The position numbers were made by a program, and so were the translations under genes. Below, piece after piece: positions 17,671 through 26,206 of a stretch of DNA of 64,000 nucleotides; position 1 is the stretch's first letter; each line of letters begins with the position of its first letter. The stretch lies in contig JASCPE010000001.1 of NCBI GenBank assembly GCA_029959865.1, positions 744,001 to 808,000 on the forward strand, read 5' to 3'. Under the pieces are notes generated by a model. The model was not told where the DNA came from and ran no database searches. It worked only from the letters and a program-made list of their open reading frames with translations. Source of the DNA: Microbacteriaceae bacterium PS02070 (GTDB lineage Bacteria > Actinomycetota > Actinomycetes > Actinomycetales > Microbacteriaceae).

Positions 17671-18111
17671 TCAGCTGCGCGCTGCCCGACGTCGCACGAG
17701 CCGCTCGGCGGCGATGGCACCGGCACCAACCGCGGAAAGCCCCGCGATCCACGCCCACGGCGGCACGTCTTCGATGCCTGTATCCGGCAGTCGGCCGGCT
17801 TCTGCGTCGTCCTCCGTGTTCGCTGACCCGCCACCGGAGATCGGCGTCGGCGTCGCCGCTCCCGGAGTCGACGCACCGCCGGAGTCCGCCGCCGTCAGGT
17901 CGACCGTGGCATAGAGCGAACGGCTCGGAGCCATGTCTCCCGCGGCGCTGCTGCCGACGAGGACACGCACCCACGCCTCGCCGCACGCCTGCTCGATGAT
18001 GTCGGTCACATCGGCGGCGGGCAGGGACCCGAGGCTGAGCGAGCCCCAGACATTGCCGTCGTCGTCGGCGGTGACGGTGTCGCTCCACTCCACCTGATCG
18101 TTGAGTTTCAT
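17671..18111 (-). pseudogene. C-terminal fragment of an LPXTG cell-wall protein
   Basis: About 146 residues read leftward. They contain a beta-rich domain (ADDDGNVWGSLSLGSL), a Pro/Thr/Gly/Ser linker, and a complete sortase signal: LPDTG, a hydrophobic helix, and a basic tail ending ERLVRRRAARS. No signal peptide or start region is present: upstream of about 18111 the frame only shadows the opposite gene. The product therefore looks like the anchored tail of a surface protein that lost its N-terminal part at the junction near 18105-18120. Without a secretion signal it could not be sorted. A genuine rearrangement and an assembly join are both possible. Confidence 0.65.
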
Positions 18112-19594
18112 CGACGGTGACGAGATCGACCGCTCGAACGCGAAGAGCGTGACGCTCAACGCGGGCGCAGTGACCAAGCTCGACGCAGTGCTCGACGCCA
18201 ACCAGCGCCCGACCTACTCGGCCGCGGAGAAGCGTCTGTACATCTCGCAGTACGAGGCGAAGAAGGTCAGTGTCGTCGACGCCGACCCGGCCAGCGAGAC
18301 CTACGGCACCGAGCTGCACGAGATCGAGGGCGTCGACACGAACGCGACTCTCGTCGACGACGAGCGCGGCCTGCTTTTCTCGGCCAACCTCAAGCAGATG
18401 AACGTCACGGTGTATGACACGGAGACGTTCGAGGAGGTTCTGACGCTGCCGACTTCCGGTCAGGCGCTGAACCTGGCCATCGATCCGGGCACGGGTGACC
18501 TCTGGGTCTCCAACTGGGGTGGCGGCGGCTGGTCCGACGAGAACCCTCCCAAGGTGGATGTGTTCGAGCTGGAGGAGGTCACGGCCAAGCACTACCCGGA
18601 CGGCGCGTCGCTGTACATCCCGAAGACGTGGACCGAGGGTGAGCCCCTCGTCATCACGGGTGAGAATTACCTGACGCTCGAAGACAACGGGTCGCAGGCC
18701 TTCCCCGAGGACTACGTTCGCACCGGTTCGGTCGCCGCTGTCAAGCTCGGCAAGGGCACGCAGAACCTCGAGCCCGCAGACCCGTGGACCGAAGAAGAGA
18801 TCACCGCTGCCGGTTACCAGGTGCCCGGCACGACGAGCGATATCTGGGACATCATCGCGGGAGACGCAGACGGCAACGTGCTGGCCAGCCTCGAGTTCCC
18901 GTCGGCGGAAACCGCGACGAACGGTGCGGCAGTGGCCGGTGACACCCTCAGCCTCTACCTGCTGACGGGGAGCCTGTTCCCCGGTGGTCTGGACCAGGGC
19001 CGCGGCGGCGTGGCGGCAACGATCACCGTCGTCGAGGCGGGCTCGTCTGTGACACCTCCCGACCCGACGGATCCGACGGATCCGACGGATCCCACCGATC
19101 CGACGGACCCGACCGATCCGACTGACCCCGAGGGCAGCGCATCGATCGACGTTCTCGTCGAGATCCCGAACACCGGAGCTCTGACGCTCTCGGTGGCGGA
19201 CGGCGTGGCTGACCTCGGCGTTGCCGAGCTCAACTCCACCGCGACCGCCTACGAGGCTGCGGGAGAGCTGCCTATCGTGACGGTCACCGACACGCGGGCG
19301 ACTGAGCTCGGTTGGGGTCTGGTCGGCAAGGTGTCCGACTTCGCCTCTGGCGAGGAGAAGATCCCGGGTGAGTCGCTGGGCTGGAAGCCCAAGGTGCTCA
19401 CCACCGGTGAGTGTCAGGACGTCCAGAAGGGCGCCGACAAGGCAAGCGGACTCGATGAGAGCTCTGCTCTGGCCACGTCCTCGGCTGGTGCCAGCCGGGG
19501 TACGGCGACGGTGTCGGCGGACCTGGAGCTCAGTGCTCCGACGACCACCGTTCCGGGCAAGTATGCGGCGGTGCTCACGCTCACACTGAGCTGA
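18101..19594 (+). CDS. surface protein missing its N-terminus (YncE-like propeller, WxL-like end)
   Basis: Up to 497 residues from a TTG, with an in-frame TGA at 18095-18097 just before it. The first residues already read as mid-propeller (YISQYEAKKVSVVDAD) and no signal peptide exists, so the 5' end is lost. Order: YncE-like beta-propeller blades (1-170), a beta domain (about 180-310) related to that in the minus-strand neighbour (DADGNVLASLEF versus DDDGNVWGSLSL), a Pro-Thr-Asp tandem linker, and a C-terminal WxL/anchor-like beta domain ending GKYAAVLTLTLS. Probable extracellular adhesion or metal-handling role; expression is doubtful. Confidence 0.6.
   Translation: MSFIDGDEIDRSNAKSVTLNAGAVTKLDAVLDANQRPTYSAAEKRLYISQYEAKKVSVVDADPASETYGTELHEIEGVDTNATLVDDERGLLFSANLKQMNVTVYDTETFEEVLTLPTSGQALNLAIDPGTGDLWVSNWGGGGWSDENPPKVDVFELEEVTAKHYPDGASLYIPKTWTEGEPLVITGENYLTLEDNGSQAFPEDYVRTGSVAAVKLGKGTQNLEPADPWTEEEITAAGYQVPGTTSDIWDIIAGDADGNVLASLEFPSAETATNGAAVAGDTLSLYLLTGSLFPGGLDQGRGGVAATITVVEAGSSVTPPDPTDPTDPTDPTDPTDPTDPTDPEGSASIDVLVEIPNTGALTLSVADGVADLGVAELNSTATAYEAAGELPIVTVTDTRATELGWGLVGKVSDFASGEEKIPGESLGWKPKVLTTGECQDVQKGADKASGLDESSALATSSAGASRGTATVSADLELSAPTTTVPGKYAAVLTLTLS
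19061..19128 (+). repeat. 9-bp tandem repeats encoding Pro-Thr-Asp linker
   Basis: About seven 9-bp units of the type GACCCGACG/GATCCGACG encode a DPT/PTD repeat linker between two beta domains of the surface protein. Such linkers are common in Gram-positive wall proteins and are prone to copy-number change. Confidence 0.85.
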
Positions 19595-19602
19595 CCCGTC
19601 CA

Positions 19603-19638
19603 CCACAGGCGGTCTCCTTTCGAGGGGGCCGCCTGTGG
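19603..19638. terminator. bidirectional terminator between convergent genes
   Basis: CCACAGGCGG (19603-19612) pairs perfectly with CCGCCTGTGG (19629-19638), and the stem can extend to 15 pairs including two G-T wobbles around a TTTCGA loop. It lies between the stop of the surface-protein gene and the stop of the monooxygenase gene. Confidence 0.85.
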
Positions 19639-19643
19639 CATGC

Positions 19644-20672
19644 TCAGTTCGCCAGGAGTTCCTTGACGCGCGGGACGACGTCGCGACCGTAGAGCTCGAT
19701 CGTGCGCAACTGATCGGCGTGAGTGATGCCACCCTGGTCGTACTTCAGATCGAACCGCTGGACGGGCAGCTTCGTGAGAGTCGAGGCGATCTTCTGCGCG
19801 ACGGTCTCCGGGGAACCGACGTAGAGAGACCCGGTTTCGATCTCTCGTTCGAAGTCGCCGACCTGGGGCGGTGGCCATCCGCGCTCCTTGCCCATCCGCG
19901 TGCGCATGGCGAACCAGCCGTCGCGCACGATGTCGCGTGCCCGCGCATCTGTTTCGGCGACCAAGCCGGGCGAGTGAATCGCGACGGGTTGCCGTAGTGA
20001 GCCCAGCTCATCCTGGGCGCGCTCGAACAGATCGAGGTACGGTCGGAACCGCTCCGGTGCTCCGCCGATGATGGCCAGGAACAGGCCGAATCCGTAGCGC
20101 GCCGTACGAACGACCGACTCGGGACTTCCGCCGACTCCGACCCACGTCGGTATTCCGCCCTCCGTCGCCGGGAAGACGCGCTGATCGGTCAGCGAGGCCC
20201 GCGTCGTCCCGCTCCAGGTGACGGGTTCCTCCTTCAACAGCAGTGACAGGAGCTGCAGTCGCTCCTCGAACAGCTGCTCATACTGGCCGAGGTCGAACCC
20301 GAAAAGAGGGAACGACTCAATGAATGATCCACGGCCAGCCACGATCTCGGCCCGTCCACGGGAGACCGCATCGAGCGTGGCGAATCGTTCGAAGACCCGG
20401 ACGGGGTCATCGGAGCTGAGCACAGTGACTGCGGAGCCGAGCCGAATGTGGTCGGTGCCGGTCGCGATCGCGGCGAGCACCATCTCCGGGCTGGACACCG
20501 CGAAATCGGGCCGGTGGTGCTCACCGACGCCGAAGAAGTCCAGTCCGAGGCTGTCGGCGAGGGTCGCATCCTCGATGAGATCGCGGATGACCTGAGGGTG
20601 CGGGACAGGGGTCCCGTCGGCGGTCTGCGTCACGCCGCCGAACGTGTCCAAACCGAATTCGATGTCCGTCAT
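19644..20672 (-). CDS. LLM-class flavin-dependent oxidoreductase
   Basis: A 342-residue luciferase-like monooxygenase (TIM barrel, reduced-flavin dependent). Marks are GVGEHHRPDFAVSSPE, IRLGSAVTVLSSDDPVRVFE, and AEIVAGRGSFIESFPLFG, typical of the LLM subgroup annotated as oxidoreductases of unknown substrate. The ATG at 20672 gives the expected full length. No flavin reductase or obvious partner is adjacent. Confidence 0.9.
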   Translation of the reverse strand: MTDIEFGLDTFGGVTQTADGTPVPHPQVIRDLIEDATLADSLGLDFFGVGEHHRPDFAVSSPEMVLAAIATGTDHIRLGSAVTVLSSDDPVRVFERFATLDAVSRGRAEIVAGRGSFIESFPLFGFDLGQYEQLFEERLQLLSLLLKEEPVTWSGTTRASLTDQRVFPATEGGIPTWVGVGGSPESVVRTARYGFGLFLAIIGGAPERFRPYLDLFERAQDELGSLRQPVAIHSPGLVAETDARARDIVRDGWFAMRTRMGKERGWPPPQVGDFEREIETGSLYVGSPETVAQKIASTLTKLPVQRFDLKYDQGGITHADQLRTIELYGRDVVPRVKELLAN

Positions 20673-20714
20673 GTCGCGTGCAACGCCGACGTCGAGCGCG
20701 GCATTCCGCCGCTC

Positions 20715-23700
20715 TCAGCGAAGCGAGGTGACGGCGGCGAAGGCGGACCGCAGCGCGCGCATCTGTCTTTCGTACCGGGCACCGAGCACGATCAGGATGA
20801 TCCCGCCGACTCCGAGCCAGAGCCACCACGGCAATGACTCGTACGTGAGGGCGATCCACGGCCACAGTTGCGCGACCGCGTGAATGAGGAGCACGACCGA
20901 ACCGAGCACGATCGGCGCCTGCCAGCGTCGGAGGGCGCCGATCACCACGAGTGCGATCGCGACGAGCCCGAGGGTCACAACGCGCCACAGAGAGGTAGCC
21001 CCGACGTCGAGGAGCAGTGACGGCACGGTCAACAGTGCGAGACCTGGTCCGAGAGCCGGCCAGGTCCGCATCTCGGGCCTGTCCCGCAGGCGCACGAGCC
21101 CCACGGCGAGGAGCGCGAGGGCGACCGGCGCGGTGAGGAGCTCGATGGGGCGTACCCCCTGAGCCACCCCTGCGGTCACCACGATGATCACGGCCCCGGC
21201 CGCGCCGACGGCTGGGCCGATTCCCCACCGTCGTGCACCGAGGTATCCGGTCGCGCCGGCGACGCTCACAACCAGCACTGTGATCGCGACCCGCACCTCA
21301 AGGAAGCCTCCGGAGCCGAATCGCCATGCCATCACGCACGCCCATACGAACACCGTGGCGCCCAGGGCGATGCCGACGGCCGTCCGCACGCGCACTTCGC
21401 GTCCCGCGGCGCGCGCGGCCGCGAGGCACGCGGTGGCGACGATGAGTGCTCCGGCCGTCACCCAGAACTCAGACTCCCACGCCAGAGCGCGGGAGCGGAG
21501 TGCCTGAGTGATCGTCGTCGTCACCACCAGCGCGGTCGCCCCGAGGGTGAGGATCGCCGTGACTTCGCTCCACGGCGCTCGCGCGAGGAACGATGCCGCC
21601 GCAACGCCGATCGCGCCGGACACGAGGGTGATCACTGCGACACCGGCAACGGTGGTCTGCGGGACAGTGAGGGAGGTGAAGATCGCGACACCCGCCGCGC
21701 TCGCCGTCAACACGCATGCAGTCCTCTGCGCTCGGATACCGAAGCGCGTCACGGCTACGAGGGCTACGACAACCGTTGCGGCAGCCACGAGATACGCAAG
21801 GGATGCTCGCGGTGGGGCGGCGAAGGTCGTGGCCCGGATCGCGACGACGAGGGCTGCGCCAGTGAGAAGAGCGACCGTGGGCAGAGTGGCAGAGCCGCGC
21901 CGCGGCGCGAGCCATAGCGCCAGCACAGCAGCGACGAGGACGACGGATGTGGTGAGCCACATGCGCAGGTCCGTCGGCGCCCCCAGGGCGCTCGGCGCCA
22001 CCGCGAGAACGAGGCCCGCGAACCAGAGCACGCGCTCCGCGGGAACGGCGTTGTCCGGGGTCGTCGGGAGAGCGACGGCGACTCCTGCGAGGAGTAGGAC
22101 GGCCAGGGGGAGCGTAGCGAACTCCCACTCCGGGTAGATTCCCCCCGCGAGCGCCGCGGTGGTGAGCAGGATGATGGCCAGCACCGACGCCGCGCGCGTG
22201 AGCGGTGAGAACGGGGCTGTCCGGAGACGTGCTGCCGCGAGGTGTGCGGCCGCGGCGACGACGACCCCCACCACGACGATGGTTGACGCATGCGTCGTGG
22301 TGCGCGCGGCGAGCGCAGGCGCCACCGCGGTCACCCCGACCAGCAATACCGCCGGCACGGCAGCCTCGGCGAGGACGCGAGCTGCTGTCGTTCGCATCCT
22401 CGCGGCACCCCATCCCACGAGGGCGCCGATAAAGATGAGCGCAAGCGCGGCCCACGCATCGCTCTCGCGCCACCCGCGACCGATGACGACCATGCCGAGC
22501 GCGCTCAGTGAGACGGCGCTCCCGGTCGCAGCCACGGGAGCCGCGTGGCGCAGGGGACTCCACACGCACAAGAGTGCGATCGTGCTGGCGACGACTGCCA
22601 CGATCGGGCCACGCGGCTCAGGATCTCCGAGCGCAGCCTGAACCGCCGGAACGCCAAGTCCGAATGCGAAGCCGATGCCGATCGCCGCGGCTCCTTCTCC
22701 TGTGCGGCGCAGCCAGGTCAGGACGAGTGCCCAGGCGAGGAACACGAGTGCGGGAGGGATGACGGCGACCTCAACCGTGCTGCGCGCCACAGCGGGGACC
22801 GCCCACCACGCGACGGCCCCGAGCGAGAGGGCCGGCCACATGAGCACGCGGCGCACGGCAGCAACCGTGAGAGCACCGTCTCGTGCCGTGGTGGGCACCC
22901 CGGCAAGACGAGCGGTACGCGGCGCCGCCCATGCGGGCCCAACGGACGCCGCGAAGGTCGCCGCGGACAGCAGCGCAAGAGCGACAGAGTGCTGCTCGAG
23001 AGGGATCGCGAGGCCAGATACGACGAAGACAGCCGCGGCACCGCTCTCCACGGCGAGGCGATAGTGGGGGGCCAGCCACACCGCGAGGATGACCGTGAGT
23101 GCCGCGACGGCGATAGACACCACCCCTGCGACGTGTTCGGTCCCCGCAATCGTGGCCACGATCACCGCCGCTCCCGCGGCGACCGGGGCGAGGAGCGCCG
23201 CGATACCTCGAGAGCGCAGCTTGGTGCGGCCCGCGGCCACGGCGGCGACGACCACGCAGATCGCGAGAAGGCGAACCGTGCCCGCGACCGGCTCGCCCAG
23301 CGCATGAGCGAGCGTCGGCGCGCTCGAGGCTCCGGGCAGAGTCGCACCGTAGAGCGCTGTGACGGGCACCAGCAACGGCCCGGCAGCGATCACGGCGCCC
23401 GTGACGCCGAGCGCTCGCCGCGTGAGCCGAGCCACCGGGGTCAAGGCGGCCACGATGAGAACGAGCAGCGAGAGCCATTGCACGAGCGCGGCCGCGGCTC
23501 CGAGGTCGTAGTGATCGCGCCACTGTGCGGCGATCGCAGGATCGAGCGGAGCGCCCCACGCCAGTGCGTCCGGGAGGATGATCGCCGTCAGGACGGCCAC
23601 TCCCACCGCCAGCACGCTCACGCTCGCCGCGACGCGTGGATACGTGCGGAGGGCGACGGCGAGTCCGAGGGCACACCCGACTGCTGCGACGATGCCGAGG

Positions 23701-25463
23701 GCCCACCACTGCGCCGACGCGATCCCGGCGAGGTAGGACGTCGCCCCTCCGAGCGCCGTCGCGGCGACCCAGCCCACCGTGACCCCACGCGCCAGGCAGG
23801 TTGCCAACCCCACCGCGACCAGGACCGCGCCCAGCAGGATCAATGGTCCGGGCTGCCCGATTCGACCGACCGCGCCGATCAGAAGAACCGCCCCGATGAC
23901 CGGTCGCGTCCACGCGTGCGCGTCAAGGCGCGGCGACCACGCCACCAGGCCGACGAGAAGAACGGAGCCGACCACCACCGTGATCGACCCGGGTGCGGCG
24001 GCGTCACCGAACGCAGGGGTGAGCCAGCGCACCCATCCGGCGCTCGAAACGGCCGTCTGTGTCAGCCACCACAGCGCCGCGACCACGACGCTGACCGCGG
24101 CAATGATCGCTGCCACCGTGCGCGCCAGGCGGAAGCGGCGCGAGGTGAAGCGCAGACGGTCTGTGGCAACGGAAACGGCAACCGCGAGGACCGGTGGCAG
24201 GACCTGCCCGAGTTCGGCGGGCAGGGGCGACCGGATGATCGAGTGCCAGGCGGCCGTCGAGGCGACGATGACGGTGAAGACGGCCACCGCCTCGCTGAGC
24301 ATCGGTGCGGCGGCAAGCGAGGCGTCACGGGAGAAGAGCCGCACGTAGACGACAGACAGCGACACGATGGCCAGCGCGGACCAGAGCGGGACCCACGGGT
24401 CGCTCGGTGCGGTGGCGAACGATTGCAGCCAGGCCAGTACCAGTGCCCCCGTCCCGATGGCTGCAAGGAGCGTGCGTTCCACCACCGCGTCCGTGTCCGT
24501 GCGCGCGGAGGACCACGGTGCGCCGAGGGCGAAGACGACACCCGCAGCGCTCGCTGCCAGAAGGCCAACAAGGAGTGAGCGATCTGCGCTCAGACCGCTC
24601 ACTCCGGCCACGAGAAGAGCTGCCCCGACCGGCAACGCCACGGCCGAAGCAAGGTCTGGGACGCGCAATCGTGAGGCATACGCCCACCCTCGGAAGATGA
24701 CGGCAAGAAGAAGTGTGGCCGCGCCGAAGTACACGACGCCCCGGGTGGACCCCGCACCGAGAAGGTCGTTCGCGCGCACTGCCCACGCATCCAGACCGAG
24801 CAGGATTACTCCCAGCGCCGCGATGCCCTCCGCCGTCGCGGTCAACGCCTTTCGTCGCAGCAGCGTGGCCGTGGCGATCGCGGCGAGAGTGACGCCGCCG
24901 ACGATGAGGGCGCGTACCTCGATTCCCGCGACGAACCATGCCAGCGTCAGGAAGAAGATGGCGGCGATCCCGACCAGCGAGACCCCGACGAACAGCAACA
25001 GCACCGGAACGCTCAGACGGCGCCTCGGTGGTGGTGAAGGAGCTGGCGCCGAAGGGACCGGGACCGGCGTCGCGGTCAGGTCAGGCGCTTCTGTGCGCTC
25101 TTCCTGTGCGCCGGGAAAGGCCGGCACCTCGGCACGGAGAGGACCGTTCGCGCCGACCGGGAAGGGAGCGATGGCCGGGTTCGCGTCGCCGCGCGGCTCC
25201 CGGGCGGCGAAGGGGGGTGACTGAGCCAGGAGCGCCGCGTCCTGTGCGGCTCGCAGGTCGGCCAGGAGTGCCCGGCGCTTGTCATCCGTACTGACGATGA
25301 GCCGCCCGAGGTTGAGGAGCTCGGTTGCGCGCGGGTCGCTGAGATCCAGCCCGCACACCTCGCACGTCGTAGAACGCAGCGGTGAGAAGCACGACGGGCA
25401 GCGATGAGGATCGGTCAGAACATCGCGAGACGGTGGCCATGCCGGTTCTCTCGACTCTGTCAT
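20715..25463 (-). CDS. giant SCO7613-type polytopic membrane protein with zinc ribbon
   Basis: A 1582-residue protein. The N-terminal cytoplasmic part holds a zinc ribbon (CPSC at 22-25 and CEVC at 34-37), a helical stretch and a Pro-rich linker (to about 155). From about residue 160 to the end it is almost continuous transmembrane helices, roughly 35-45, separated by short Arg-rich loops. This matches the family named after the C-terminal domain of Streptomyces SCO7613, of unknown function. The start at ATG 25463 gives the ribbon near the N-terminus; an ATG 12 codons upstream exists. The extreme Ala/Val/Leu content creates long antisense reading frames that are not genes. It is a single gene, divergent from HU. 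Confidence 0.88.
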   Translation of the reverse strand: MTESREPAWPPSRDVLTDPHRCPSCFSPLRSTTCEVCGLDLSDPRATELLNLGRLIVSTDDKRRALLADLRAAQDAALLAQSPPFAAREPRGDANPAIAPFPVGANGPLRAEVPAFPGAQEERTEAPDLTATPVPVPSAPAPSPPPRRRLSVPVLLLFVGVSLVGIAAIFFLTLAWFVAGIEVRALIVGGVTLAAIATATLLRRKALTATAEGIAALGVILLGLDAWAVRANDLLGAGSTRGVVYFGAATLLLAVIFRGWAYASRLRVPDLASAVALPVGAALLVAGVSGLSADRSLLVGLLAASAAGVVFALGAPWSSARTDTDAVVERTLLAAIGTGALVLAWLQSFATAPSDPWVPLWSALAIVSLSVVYVRLFSRDASLAAAPMLSEAVAVFTVIVASTAAWHSIIRSPLPAELGQVLPPVLAVAVSVATDRLRFTSRRFRLARTVAAIIAAVSVVVAALWWLTQTAVSSAGWVRWLTPAFGDAAAPGSITVVVGSVLLVGLVAWSPRLDAHAWTRPVIGAVLLIGAVGRIGQPGPLILLGAVLVAVGLATCLARGVTVGWVAATALGGATSYLAGIASAQWWALGIVAAVGCALGLAVALRTYPRVAASVSVLAVGVAVLTAIILPDALAWGAPLDPAIAAQWRDHYDLGAAAALVQWLSLLVLIVAALTPVARLTRRALGVTGAVIAAGPLLVPVTALYGATLPGASSAPTLAHALGEPVAGTVRLLAICVVVAAVAAGRTKLRSRGIAALLAPVAAGAAVIVATIAGTEHVAGVVSIAVAALTVILAVWLAPHYRLAVESGAAAVFVVSGLAIPLEQHSVALALLSAATFAASVGPAWAAPRTARLAGVPTTARDGALTVAAVRRVLMWPALSLGAVAWWAVPAVARSTVEVAVIPPALVFLAWALVLTWLRRTGEGAAAIGIGFAFGLGVPAVQAALGDPEPRGPIVAVVASTIALLCVWSPLRHAAPVAATGSAVSLSALGMVVIGRGWRESDAWAALALIFIGALVGWGAARMRTTAARVLAEAAVPAVLLVGVTAVAPALAARTTTHASTIVVVGVVVAAAAHLAAARLRTAPFSPLTRAASVLAIILLTTAALAGGIYPEWEFATLPLAVLLLAGVAVALPTTPDNAVPAERVLWFAGLVLAVAPSALGAPTDLRMWLTTSVVLVAAVLALWLAPRRGSATLPTVALLTGAALVVAIRATTFAAPPRASLAYLVAAATVVVALVAVTRFGIRAQRTACVLTASAAGVAIFTSLTVPQTTVAGVAVITLVSGAIGVAAASFLARAPWSEVTAILTLGATALVVTTTITQALRSRALAWESEFWVTAGALIVATACLAAARAAGREVRVRTAVGIALGATVFVWACVMAWRFGSGGFLEVRVAITVLVVSVAGATGYLGARRWGIGPAVGAAGAVIIVVTAGVAQGVRPIELLTAPVALALLAVGLVRLRDRPEMRTWPALGPGLALLTVPSLLLDVGATSLWRVVTLGLVAIALVVIGALRRWQAPIVLGSVVLLIHAVAQLWPWIALTYESLPWWLWLGVGGIILIVLGARYERQMRALRSAFAAVTSLR

Positions 25464-25655
25464 GCGTCCTCCCGGAGACCGTCCTCCCGCTCTCACCATG
25501 CTCCCACTGTCCGTATGCCGAACGTGGGATCCGCGCGAATGTGGACGGTGGGAGCGCGTCCTGCCGCGGGGGAGGAGGGCGGCAACGTGGGGTCAGACGT
25601 GTCGCGCCAGGCGCGGTGACGCTGCGCCGAGCATCGCGGCGCAGGCGGCTCACGA

Positions 25656-25691
25656 GGTCACATGAGTCACATTCGTCACATCAGTCACGCG
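25656..25691. repeat. four 9-bp direct repeats upstream of the HU gene
   Basis: Four head-to-tail units beginning GTCAC: GTCACATGA, GTCACATTC, GTCACATCA, GTCACGCGA. They lie 155-190 bp before the HU start in the divergent gap 25464-25844, which otherwise holds a weak TATATT (25752-25757) -10 candidate and nothing else that I can identify. They may be a binding-site array. Confidence 0.5.
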
Positions 25692-25844
25692 ACACGCGCA
25701 CAAGAATGCCGAAGATGACGCGGAAATCCGCGGAAAGACGGGGATCGTGGGTATATTCGGTCGCGGTCGATCCGACCAGCCGGGAGCGTACGCTCCTCGG
25801 TCCGAAGTAAACCAACGACGGTTATCCGTCTGGAGGACAACCCC

Positions 25845-26123
25845 ATGGCCATCACCAAGTCTGAACTCGTTGCCAGCATCGCCAGCGCGACGGGCCAGAG
25901 CCAGTCCACCGTTTCGGGCGTGCTCGACTCGCTCTTCTCCTCGGTGTCCGAAGCAGTCGCCAAGGGCGAGAAGGTCACGATCCCCGGCTGGATCGCCTTC
26001 GAGCAGGTCGAGACCTCGGCTCGCACGGGCCGCAACCCGCAGACCGGTGCCGAGATCAAGATCCCGGCCGGCAAGCGCGTCAAGGTCACCGCTGGCTCGA
26101 AGCTGAAGGCTGCCGTCAAGTAA
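25845..26123 (+). CDS. hup: HU-family DNA-binding protein
   Basis: A 92-residue nucleoid protein: N-terminal helices (TKSELVASIASATG), then a beta-arm saddle with GEKVTIPGWIAFEQVETSARTG and the RNPQTGAEIKIPA arm motif. It lacks the long Lys/Ala/Pro tail of mycobacterial HupB, so it is the short type. The ATG follows a TGGAGGACA ribosome site. It would bend and compact DNA as a dimer. A strong terminator follows, so it is monocistronic. Confidence 0.95.
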   Translation: MAITKSELVASIASATGQSQSTVSGVLDSLFSSVSEAVAKGEKVTIPGWIAFEQVETSARTGRNPQTGAEIKIPAGKRVKVTAGSKLKAAVK

Positions 26124-26142
26124 TCGACGACACAGATCTTCG

Positions 26143-26172
26143 AGAGGGGGGCGCCGTGTGGCGCCCCCCTCT
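26143..26172 (+). terminator. intrinsic terminator after the HU gene
   Basis: AGAGGGGGGCGCC (26143-26155) pairs over 13 bp with GGCGCCCCCCTCT (26160-26172) around a GTGT loop; CTTGCTGTCT follows. It ends the HU transcript before the CtaG-type gene. Confidence 0.9.
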
Positions 26173-26206
26173 TGCTGTCTCGCCAGAGCCCGGGCGTGCG
26201 TAGGCT

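Noticed and set aside
16964..19732. A 922-residue minus-strand open frame across the regulator and the surface proteins
   Set aside because: It is antisense to two well-supported coding frames and has only low-complexity content.
22545..24578. A 677-residue plus-strand open frame, with many shorter ones, inside 20.7-25.5 kb
   Set aside because: Antisense shadow of the Ala/Val-rich giant membrane protein; composition is Arg/Asp/Pro-skewed and no domain fits.
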